Both the position numbers and the translations under genes were made by a program. A model generated the notes under the pieces. It was not told where the DNA came from. It made no database searches and was given only the letters and a program-made list of their open reading frames with translations. Below are positions 47,621 through 56,999 of a stretch of 64,000 bases of DNA, in pieces. Within the stretch, counting starts at the first letter, position 1; each line of letters begins with the position of its first letter. The DNA comes from Pectinophora gossypiella (Eukaryota > Arthropoda > Insecta > Lepidoptera > Gelechiidae), in NCBI RefSeq assembly GCF_024362695.1, contig NC_065407.1:12090001-12154000 (forward strand). The letters run 5' to 3'.

Positions 47621-47835
47621 ATAAAAATTCAATTTTAAATATCTCAGTAAGTTTCGATCGTATTTGATGCCCACTCACGCACATAATTTAAAATAGGTTA
47701 AAGTTTTATTTGTCGTCAAATATGTGAAGAAAAGTATTGAAATAAAAAATCTCACCGAAATGATAAAAAAATGAGACTTGTTGAAATTCACCCTTGTTTA
47801 AATACTATTTTATTTAGATATTCGATTCAGGCTGC

Positions 47836-47972
47836 AATCGATCGAAGCAATTTATATAAAAAAGCAATATTGCAATTTGATATTTGCACATATAAAAGTA
47901 AATGCGCAATGCAAACAAATGTCGAATAGCAATATTGCTATTTTAAATTAATTGCTTCGTTGTGGCCTTTGT
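47836..47972. mobile_element. Palindromic MITE, GGCCACATC family (copy 2, diverged)
   Basis: ATCGAAGCAATTTATATAAA pairs with AATTAATTGCTTCGTTGTGG. The central CACATATAAAAGTAAATGCG block is kept. The outer left end has drifted. Confidence 0.65.
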
Positions 47973-48800
47973 AACTTCCCTAATATAGGGTGTTGAATGC
48001 GTATTTTAATAGGATGTCTAAATCTTTATGTTTATCATTATACCGGGTGATTTTTTGGCGTTTTATAAAAGAAAACTACGAGTAATATTTAATAATTCCA
48101 TTACTGTAAAAAAAACATATTTTAACAGATTTTAATTACTATTAGCACGTGATTGTTAAAAATATACTAAGAACAAAATAATCTGTTTATTTAGCTCTTG
48201 ATTTGTGAATGTGGGATAATAACCAGTTACATCAAGTTGTTTGGGTTTACTTGCAAGAAAATAAAGCCGTTATAATTAATAAGTCAATGAAATAATTAAA
48301 AAACGCATAATTCCAGAGTAATAAAATAATTATTTTACAGTTAACGACCGCGAGAGTGCTTAACGACGCTATCAAATTAAATGTTGACCAATATATATGT
48401 AAAAAGTACATAAAAGAAATGCCAAAATACAGTTTCTCATTAATTGTGGTACATCGTTAACTTAATACAGGTACGCTTACGGTTAGCCGTTCTTCTATAA
48501 TGGACAAGATGCGAAAAAAAACTATAGTTTGCGTTGCTGCTGCAGCTGCTTGTCTTTCATAAAGCTGGGTATGAGGGGATGCCATAATTAAAACCAAAAT
48601 AAAAAGAATATATTGTATGAAGGCGCACAGTTTAATAAAATTCCGAAAGACATAAAAGAGGCCCAATCCATGTCAATCTTCAAAATGTCCCTAAAAAAGT
48701 TTGTGTCAAGCAACTTACATTAAATCCTTAAAAAAAAAGCACGTACACCATTTATAATAAGTCTAAAATTAAATAGCTACTACTGACCCAATATATTATA
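47973..48800. other. AT-rich spacer, nothing recognised
   Basis: No gene or known repeat is seen. Short open frames only. Confidence 0.4.
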
Positions 48801-49028
48801 CAGGGTGTTAGTGACATCGTAACGAATACTGAGGGGGATGATTCAGACCATGATTCTGAGTTGATATCAAGTGGAATTTTCCGTCGCAAAATTCATGTTT
48901 TTTTTTTAGTTTTTTAAAATTATTTTCAATTCTATACTTTTGCGGTGAAAAATTCCACTTGATATCATCTCAGAATCATGGTCTCAATCATCCCTCAAAG
49001 TTTTCGTTACGACGTCACTAACACCCTG
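48801..49028. mobile_element. Palindromic MITE, CAGGGTGTTAGTGACATCG family (copy 1)
   Basis: CAGGGTGTTAGTGACATCGT pairs with ACGACGTCACTAACACCCTG, and inner arms (TTGATATCAAGTGGAATTTT) also pair. TA dinucleotides flank both ends, as with Tc1/mariner-type insertion. No ORF is present. Confidence 0.8.
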
Positions 49029-49415
49029 TATATATTATATAATTGTATATATATATAATTTAAAACGTAATAATATATAATGCCATATCTAACAAATCGC
49101 AGTTTAAGACATCCATGATACTACTCTCTGTACCAACCGGGCAACCAGTTTATATTGGAATGTGTCCGCGTGATTTAATATGCTGCGAACGCAATGTCTC
49201 AACTCAGAATATACTGGTGAAGCAAGCTATGCCATATTCGAATAAAAAAAAATGTTATTGTAGCTCTTATTTATCATATACCCTCAAAATGCTTTTGTAC
49301 GTATACTTAGTTTTTAAGTTCTCAAGTGAATTTGTATTCTTATTGAGAATAAAGATTTCTTGAAACCTAAAACCACAACAGTAGCTTGTCTAGGTACTTC
49401 CCAATCCGGGGCCCT

Positions 49416-49537
49416 AAAAGGCCACATCGCAGCAATTTATCTGAAAATCCATATTGCTATTTTGACACATGCGCAAAGTCAACACATGTCAAATAGTAAA
49501 ATTGCTTTTTATACGAATCACATCAATGTGCCCTTCT
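49416..49537. mobile_element. Palindromic MITE, GGCCACATC family (copy 3)
   Basis: AAAAGGCCACATCGCAGCAA at the left, CACATGCGCAAAGTCAACAC in the centre and CATCAATGTGCCCTTCTAG at the right. The right arm is diverged. Confidence 0.6.
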
Positions 49538-49620
49538 AGCCCCCTGATAGACCACTACAAGAGCGAAACGATCAAACAATCTCATCAAACCAAAAGCGAT
49601 CATTTGATCACCTAGAGAAA

Positions 49621-49805
49621 ATTTAAATCGATTTTTTTTTCTGACTCGGACGGGACTTAAACCCGCCAAGCCCGTCAAGTTCCTCCTATTCAATAGAAAT
49701 TTGTTCGATCTATGTATTGTTACTAAGCCGACGTCACGAGCCAGACGGCCTGACAAGAACTGTGGGTTCAAGTCCCGTCCGAGGCAGAAAAAAAATCGAT
49801 TTAAA
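49621..49805. mobile_element. Inverted pair of tRNA-like retroposon pieces
   Basis: AAATCGATTTTTTTTTCTGA followed by CTCGGACGGGACTTAAACCC at the left is the reverse of GGGTTCAAGTCCCGTCCGAG followed by GCAGAAAAAAAATCGATTT at the right. GGTTCAAGTCC is a polymerase III B-box sequence. The right unit has more tRNA-like sequence upstream. Confidence 0.6.
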
Positions 49806-49879
49806 ATATTATCTTTGTGAGTTTCCTTAAGCACGAGCAAGTGCTATAAAAACAAAAATCATTTAAACGATCATCTGTT

Positions 49880-50040
49880 AGTTATAAGGAAGGCACGTTA
49901 AGCCGTTGGTCCCGGTTACTATTTACAGATGTAAGTGAGTAATCGTTACATGAGCCATGTCAGGGGTCTTTGGCGCCTCAATCATAACCCTGACACTAGG
50001 GTTGGTATTCCACCTCAGAAACTACACGATAAGATGAAGA
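49880..50040 (+). mobile_element. SINE-A, 5'-truncated
   Basis: It starts in the body (AAGGCACGTTAAGCCGTTGG) and continues through GGTCTTTGGCGCCTCAATCA to a CTACACGATAAGATGAAGAG tail. Confidence 0.7.
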
Positions 50041-51131
50041 GATATAATATAGGCAGAGAGGAATAGTACACACACACACACTTCTAGCTAAACATGACTT
50101 CAAATTCAAGCTCAAATCGAGTTCAATGGTGTAGAGACCGAGCCGGGATTCAAACCCATGTCACTACGATGTAAGTAACGCGTTTTAATCCAATTCTAAA
50201 TTCTACTCAGTTGTAAGAGAAGCTGACACTGCAGCTGGACAGGACACCGATGGAGACAGATGCTCCAGATGCAACCCTGATGATGACTACGGCCCTCAGG
50301 CGTGAGGGAGCGAACCTAGAGAGAGAAAGAGACAAGAGTAACGTGTAGTATGTGTGTACGTATACATTTAACGGTACTTTGTTGATCCAACGTATTTACC
50401 GGGGGCGTCCGCACGTCAACTTTAATGTGGTGTTGCCAACATTACGCAACAAACGCTGGCAATTTGCTTGACATTCTGTTTGAAAAGGGCTTCACGACAA
50501 TTGTATGTCATTTGGCTCGAACAAGGAAAAGGCTGGTGCATTATACAGCCAATAAGGGGCATAATCGTAATAACCGGCAATTTCGACGAGTGCTTATAAA
50601 GTTTGCATCGATGACTAAACACAGTGTGGTTATGTTGACGTATTTAATTCAACTGGATGGCTGTAATCTGTCATTATTTATTTTAAAAAAAAACAAGGTA
50701 AGTTTGTATACGCGTGGTAGTCGTAGCTTGTCGCTATAAGAACGTCATAATTATCACATAGTTTAAAAAAAACTAAAGTCGTTTATTACATTGAACGTAG
50801 AGCACGCAAATAATAAGCATGGATATACCTGTAATTCATTTCGACAAACATCAGTCTTGCTTTTTTGTAATTGTTTTAGTGGAAATTTGATATTATGTTG
50901 TTGTCCTTTTATTATAAACTTTTTCTATTCTTTTCTATTCTATTAATTAAGTTTAAATCGATTCAGGTTCTATTGCTCGGCATTAAAAAAAAAAACGAAT
51001 TAATTCTACACAAATGATTATTTGTTATATTATTATTTATTTAATTACTTCGGAAAACAAAGAGTTCCATTGGTGTTAGTAGCACTTAAAGTAGGTTAGT
51101 AAAATTAAACTAAACACAAAACAAATAATAT
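50041..51131. other. Spacer, nothing recognised
   Basis: A short (CA)n occurs near 50070. The 104-codon frame at 50425-50739 overlaps a - strand frame and has no domain. Confidence 0.4.
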
Positions 51132-51540
51132 TCATAATGCGCCTATTGCCACGCGCACGAGATGCCACATAAGCGGACAGTCTGTACTGTGGGCGACCAC
51201 CTGCAGGATGCTGCTGCCACTGGCGCGCACGCGCCTCAACAAGGACGCACATCGCTTGCGCAGGATCGCCGGGAAACCGTCCACACGCTCATCCGCGAAC
51301 ATGCCTGAGGCACTGCAGTAGCGCGGCAGCCCCAGCAGCATCCTAAAGGCGTTATTATATTGGACCCGCAGGGCATTAAACGATTTTTGGGTATACTTGC
51401 ACCAGAGGCTGCTTGTATAAAAAGATTGACAATAAGCTCTAAAGAGCGTGATTTTCACTTGCTTTGTACAATGAGCAAACCTCCGGATAATCATATTTGC
51501 CCTCACCGCCAACGCCCTGCCATATTAGTGCTATTTTTAT
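51132..51540 (-). pseudogene. CR1-like LINE C-terminal fragment
   Basis: The - strand frame reads KITLFRAYCQSFYTSSLWCK, LRVQYNNAFRMLLGLPRYCS and ASGMFADERV. This matches the conserved region after the RT thumb in CR1-like elements (F-x-x-Y-C ... LW ... VxYNxAFRxLLxLPRxxSAS). The rest of the element is absent. Confidence 0.7.
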
Positions 51541-51965
51541 TTTTTGACTCTGGAAACCTTCCCCTTTCAAAGATACCTTACGCCCATTGGCACACGGCAT
51601 AAAAACATTATTTTTGTAGACAGTTATTTTCCCAAACAATTTTTCCCTTAAAATGGTTATCCTTAATTATCAAGTTGTAGATTTTTTGTCCACTTGTCCT
51701 GATATTTGTGAGCAATGTAGCTATTTGTACTTAATTGAAAACAACTTCGATAATTAAAGTTTACCATTTTAAGAATGAGACTGACTCGCTATCATTTTAT
51801 CTAACAGTCATTCCCTTTTTAGTAGAAGTTTAATTATAATGCTAATCTGTGATTGTAAAATAATTAAATTTCTTTATTAGGACGATTTATAGTCACAAAT
51901 GATAATGACAAACTAATGAATGAATAGTGGGTGTAAGTGGTAGAGTTGGAAGAGAAAGGCCTAGA

Positions 51966-52559
51966 CCTCTATGGATCAAACTCTTTTATTTATTTTTTTT
52001 ACTCCTTGCATACGTACATAAGATTATGCTTATTTCCCGTTGGGGTAGGTAGAGACCACAGAATTCCACTTACTACGATACTGACACACCACTTTTGCTT
52101 CTTCCACTCACCTCAAAGACTGAAGAAGTTAGAGCAGTCTTTCCCTGGCCTTTCTTCAAAGTATTCCTGGTCTGGGGGGTTAAAATGGCCACATCAAAGC
52201 AATTCATCTAAGAAAGCTATTATGCTATTTGACATTTGTTTGCATTGCGCACTTACTTTTATATGCGCAAATGTCAAATTGTAATATTGCTTTCTTAGAT
52301 GAATTGTGTCATCTTCGATGTGGCCTTTTTAACCCCCCAGACCAGGAATACTTTGAAGAAAGGCCAGGGAAAGACTGCTCTAACTTCTTCAGTCTTTGAG
52401 GTGAGTGGAAGAAGCAAAAGTGGTGTGTTAGTATCGTAGTGAGTGGAATTCCGTTTTCTCTACCTACCCCAACGGGAAATAAGCATAATCTTATGTACGT
52501 ATGTAAGGAGTAAAAAAAAATAAAATAGAAGAGTTTATTTCGGACGTGATCCATAGAGG
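51966..52559. mobile_element. ~600-bp foldback: inverted LINE-tail copies around a MITE
   Basis: The left arm (51966-52186) and right arm (52333-52559) are near-identical inverted copies; each strand therefore carries the same 70-residue open frame, which is not a gene. The arms resemble LINE 3' tails (TACCCCAACGGGAAATAAGC ... CTTATGTACGTATGT). The left arm lacks about 10 bases after CTATGGATCA. A GGCCACATC-family MITE forms the centre. Confidence 0.8.
52187..52332. mobile_element. Palindromic MITE, GGCCACATC family (copy 4)
   Basis: TGGCCACATCAAAGCAATTC pairs with GATGAATTGTGTCATCTTCG and ATGTGGCC. CAAATGTCAAAT arms surround TTACTTTTATATGCG. It sits exactly at the centre of the foldback. 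Confidence 0.8.
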
Positions 52560-52614
52560 TTAATAACAAACAATAAACGACTTAATCTAGTGTTAGTAAT
52601 ACAACAATTAAGGT

Positions 52615-52931
52615 TCTTCTTCTATCGTGTGGGTTGCGACGTGTAGTACCAGCCTCATCAACCCTGATGTTACTATTGAGCCGCTAAGGGCCCTGACATG
52701 ACTCATGTAACGTCTACGTACTTACATCAGTAAGTAGTAACCGGGACCAACGGCTTAACGTGCCTTCCGAAGCACGGATCATCTTACTTTCGGACAATCT
52801 GGTGATCAGCCAGTAATGTCCTAACCATACTAGGGAATACAAAGTAACTTTTGTGATATGTCCCCACCGGGAATCGAACCCGAGACCTCCGGATCGTGGG
52901 CCCAATACTCAACCACTGGACCACGTCGTCG
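52615..52931 (-). mobile_element. SINE-A, complete copy
   Basis: The tail is at the left (CTTCTTCTATCGTGTGGGTT) and the tRNA head at the right (CGGGAATCGAACCCGAGACC, CTCAACCACTGGACCACG). An approximate 12-bp duplication AACAA(T/G)TAAGGT lies at 52603-52614 and 52932-52943. Confidence 0.85.
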
Positions 52932-52943
52932 AACAAGTAAGGT

Positions 52944-53574
52944 AACATTTAACACGACACGGCTCGACAATTACAAGAGCATACGAGTATAAGAGCCAAT
53001 AAATAACTAAATCACAAGTTGTTTTTTTTTTTTTTTTCAAATAATGGCATCTGTCTGTTGTGGAATATGTATGCATCGTACCCTCATCGCATGAGAGACG
53101 CGTGCCCAGCTGTGGGGCGAATCGCCAGTTAAAATACACCAAATTACAAATATATCGATCATTAGGCTCTGTCACATCCTTACCATCCTTAATAACGAAA
53201 TTGTTTCAGACCCGTAAACCACGTGCGAACGTCGCGTCCCACGAATACCAACAGCCGCTTATTAACCCATCCAGCGAACAATTTCATCAATATTGAAATT
53301 ATTAGAAATCCTTGCTAATTAATGAAGAATTCCAACATTTTGGCCCACCTATCGGGCTTAATTAAAATTGACAAAGCCGCGGGCGAACGGGCCAAATATC
53401 CCTCTATTAATGGAATGATCACTCGAAACTAATTAAATTACGGAGGTAATGGTGCGTGCAAGTGATATCAGGAGTGATATTGCAGCCATTGCGATACACC
53501 TGCCCAAGAGGAAATCCCGTAGTTACCACTCGTAAATTTCAGAAAACATTCTGCATTTTAATTTGGTTTATTTC
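52944..53574. other. Unique sequence with a GC-moderate block
   Basis: A poly(T) run is at 53022-53038. The stretch 53200-53470 looks non-repetitive and may be conserved non-coding DNA. No gene is supported. Confidence 0.35.
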
Positions 53575-54108
53575 GAAACAAACGCGTAGTTTAGTTTTAA
53601 ACGTTGTACCGGGTGAGAGCCTTAAGCACTCCTCATTTGTCCGGTCAAGTAGTTAATAATGCCATCTGCGGCAAATCTACAATAAGTCACGTCAAAAAAA
53701 AATGTACTTTAGTTTTATCACAGTGTTACAACTGCCTCTGTGGGCAGTGGTTGAGCGTTGGACTCACGATCCGGAAGCCCCAAGTTCGAATCCCGGTGGG
53801 GAGATATCACAAAAATCACTTTGTGATCCCTAGTTTGCTTAGGACATTACAGGCTGATCACCTGATTGTCAGAAAGTAAGATGATCCGTGTTTCGGAAGG
53901 CACGTTAAGCCGTTGGTCCCGGTTACTATTTACTGATGTAAGTGAGTAATCGTTACATGAGCCATGTGATGCCTTTGGCGGCTCAATTATAACCCTGACA
54001 CCAGGGTTGATGAGACTGGTATTCCACCTCACAACCCACACGATAAGAAGGAGAATCACAGTGTTCATAGTTTTAGGAATGCCGTTCTGAAGACCTAGAC
54101 AAAATAGT
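53575..54108 (+). repeat. Interspersed repeat interrupted by two nested insertions
   Basis: The outer repeat (AACAAACGCGTAGTTTAGTT ... CATAGTTTTAGGAATGCCGT) matches 25665-25735. A LINE-tail piece (53600-53707, ending in an A-run) is flanked by TTTAGTTTTA at 53590-53599 and 53708-53717. A SINE-A is flanked by ATCACAGTGTT. Confidence 0.8.
53728..54054 (+). mobile_element. SINE-A, complete copy in older repeat
   Basis: The tRNA-like head (CTCTGTGGGCAGTGGTTGAG, AAGTTCGAATCCCGGTGGGG), body and CACACGATAAGAAGG tail are all present. The 11-bp duplication ATCACAGTGTT lies at 53717-53727 and 54055-54065. Confidence 0.9.
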
Positions 54109-54926
54109 TTTTGTTTTCGTTAATAGGTAATACAGAATAGACTTGAAATGCGTTGGTGCAGCCCGTCTGGATGATTGAGGGGAATCCCATGCGAAACGAC
54201 GGATGTTAGGTTAAGTTACGTAAATCCAATCTAATCCAATCTTAGCTATAATATCCAGCTCTAGATTGGGACAAATTCTTATTTATCTCAGTGTTAATAA
54301 ACTTACCTAAACTTTTATAAAGAAACAGACAAAATTGTTCCTTCATAGTTCGTTCAAACTTTCATTGTACTGCCAACATTACAAAAAAACAAATAACACA
54401 ATAAATCTCAAAGGCACGAGTACATGAAATGAGCATGCACTTAGAGTATTAGATCGAGAGCTGTTCATTAGCGGTGTATAGTAGCACGGGGCGTGTGGTA
54501 GGCGCAGCTACATTAAAATGAGTAATTATAATAAAGCTGATACGTCCTCATCATAATAATTAACTAAGCTGATGAAGAGTGCTTTGGCGAACCGCGCGCA
54601 GCCGCTACAGCGCTGGATTGTTTCGGCCACTAACTTGATACAATACTTAGTAGTACTAAGCAGAACGACCCGTTCAGCACAATTAATTAGTGATTACGTT
54701 TCAATAAAATATTACAATAGTCTCAATGCGCAGTAAGAAATAGATCTGTCAAAGTACGTAAGCTAGTGTCGTGACGTTTATTATCATAGTGATGTATCAG
54801 TCGATATTAGGCCAATCGATTCTTGTAGATGTTTGCTCTATATCAGCGCCTCAGTATAATATGCTCCCAAGCGTGTAACAGCACGGAAAAATAGAATCTT
54901 GACTTCCAATCAAACGGAGGGTCTAA
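54109..54926. other. Spacer, nothing recognised
   Basis: This is unique AT-rich DNA. No gene is supported. Confidence 0.4.
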
Positions 54927-55028
54927 TAAGGCCGCTAAAAGTAATATTACAATTTGACATTGCGCAGCGTTAACAAATAGCAAAATTGCATTTTTAGATG
55001 AATTGCTTCAATGTGGCCTTTTTAACCC
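54927..55028. mobile_element. Palindromic MITE, GGCCACATC family (copy 5, shortened)
   Basis: AATATTACAATTTGACATTG and AAATAGCAAAATTGCATTTT flank a short centre. The right end TTGCTTCAATGTGGCCTTTT is intact and the left end is worn. A small SINE-A tail remnant follows to about 55130. Confidence 0.6.
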
Positions 55029-55130
55029 CGTTCCCCCCAGTTATTTCCATGTCAGGTACGTTTGGAGGCTCAGTTGTGACACCAGGGTTATTGAGGTCGA
55101 TCATTTAGTCTCACAACCCAGAGAGAAGAA

Positions 55131-55800
55131 AATTGTAAAATAAAGATACCAATAATTTTTACTTTTTTTACTTATAGCTGCTACAGTATTCTCTCATGGT
55201 TACGAGTCTAACCGACGACACGACGACATTGTTGTTAAGAGTATAAACGGGCATACTTTCCAGCGCTTGAAGCGCTATGACGTCACACCGGTGAACAGCC
55301 ACTAGTGCTAATTAGAGTGACAACCCACTCCCGTCGTAAAGCGCTGCAGATTTATCGCCGCAGATTATTTATATTATGTTTATTAGCCCCACCCCTCCCG
55401 CTTCCCTGCCTGCTTTCCCGCTAATTGAATTGCAACGATTTTTTTCAAATTTTTGTGTGCTTTTATACATGTAAACACCTGACGGCTACGTCGTCTTATA
55501 TTCCATTAGTTTTAATGAGCTTCGAGTGCTCGGTTTGGAACCTGTTGCCTAAAATACTCGCATGCTGCGGGCTTCAGGGGTTTATATTCAAACTAATTTC
55601 GTCGTCATCTTTCTAATTGTAAGTATGTACTAAACTTCACCATTTTTTCTTGGCTAAATCATCGTCTTGTAACTAATATTTTATTTTTACTTATATGTAT
55701 CATTGTATGTATATATCTATAGTATGTGTATAATATATATATTTAGTATATAAGATTGTGTATATATATATATAAAATGTGTCTATTGTTTTATTTTACG
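55131..55800. other. AT-rich spacer with (TA)n
   Basis: It includes a (TA)n run near 55755-55774. No gene is supported. Confidence 0.4.
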
Positions 55801-55972
55801 TATCTGCGCGCTACACTGCAGCTGTACAAATGTACCATATCCTTTGCCGAAGGTTGTCTGGAAGAGATCGCTCTTAGCGATAAGGCCGCCTTTGCCCACC
55901 TTAGAATAAGTCTATCCTGTAAATGTTTTGTGAATTTGTGTGCAATAAAGTGTTTTATTATTATTATTATTA
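55801..55972 (+). repeat. LINE 3' tail ending in (TTA)n
   Basis: GTTGTCTGGAAGAGATCGCT, AGCGATAAGGCCGCCTTTGC and TGTGTGCAATAAAGTG lead to (TTA)n at 55957-55972. This is the forward form of the tail at 11812-11945. Confidence 0.65.
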
Positions 55973-56737
55973 TGTATATATCTGGATTGATTTCATCTCG
56001 GCTCGTTAAGGCCGGTACTTTTAAGTGATCACGGGCCTAAACCAAGTGATCACTCATTTAATAAATTGGGTTAAGTTGCAGGTCGGTCTGTCTGTAAGAA
56101 TTTTCGGACTATTCGGCATGTATTTAATATTGTGGCTTTTTGTAGAACACTATAGATTTGTCGGAGTAGGTCAAGGAGTTGAATATTGTGAAGTAACTGT
56201 TTGGGTATCACGCCAGTAGTAGAAATGACTATGGGAACTATTGTAACCGTATGAAGGTTCCACATCCGTGCTATTTCGTATTTTAGATCCGTGTATTTGT
56301 TCAGTTTTTCGGATATTGTAGACTGTAAATTATGTGTATTGGGTATGGCAATGTCTATTAGTAGTGCTGTTCGTTTTTCTTTGTTAATAAGGGTGATATC
56401 TGGTCGGTTATAATGAATGGTTTTGTCCGTAAGTATCGCTCTGTCAAAATATATGTAGTTTATGAGTGGTTGATTCAAGAATAATTTCCGGGCTATATTT
56501 ATAGTAAGGCGTAGGTGAGTTTTTTGTCAAATTATACTTTATTGCAAGCTTTTGGTGGATTATATTGGCTACCTGATCATGCCTATGTTTATAATCTGTC
56601 TGCACTATTGACTTACACGCACCAGTGATGTGTTGTATGGTCTCAGAAGCGCTAGTGCATCGTCTACATGTGTCGGTGGGCAAATTGTGAACTTTCATTA
56701 TGTGCTTTTGATAGTTTCTCGTTTCTATAACCTGATT
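55973..56737 (-). pseudogene. R4/Dong-like LINE fragment with restriction-like endonuclease, between TAA repeats
   Basis: The - strand encodes a zinc-knuckle-like part (CRRCTSASETIQHITGAC, 56650-56600) followed by RHDQVANIIHQKLA. After a one-base frameshift near 56450 comes a restriction-like endonuclease end (RPDITLINKEKRTALLIDIA, IPNTHNLQSTISEKLNKY). RPD...LIDIAIP supplies the PD-(D/E) active-site pattern. (TTA)n lies at both borders (55957-55972 and 56738-56751). Bombyx Dong has this endonuclease type and targets TAA repeats. The fragment is 5'-truncated and not functional. Confidence 0.75.
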
Positions 56738-56999
56738 ATTATTATTATTATGCTAGTTGTAATATATTCGAGGGCAGCCCTTCTTTCAAAATAGTATGTA
56801 GATTTAGTTATTTTAAATACTACATCACACCAGGAAAACAATATAAAACTACATTAACTGTCACTTGTAATACCCACACATTTTCATACAAGCAATCTTA
56901 TGAAACCTAGACGTGTTGTGCAGTAGCAGATTGAAGAAGAAATAAAACAAGTCTCAGTCTCTGAGCGGGAAGTTACTCTAAATCATGATGTTTACAAGT

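Noticed and set aside
51937..52569. Two mirror-image open frames of about 86-115 codons
   Set aside because: They are the same sequence in both arms of a foldback. The peptide derives from a LINE tail and not from a gene.
56025..56219. 64-codon + strand open frame
   Set aside because: It is antisense to the restriction-like endonuclease fragment, which has clear motifs on the - strand.
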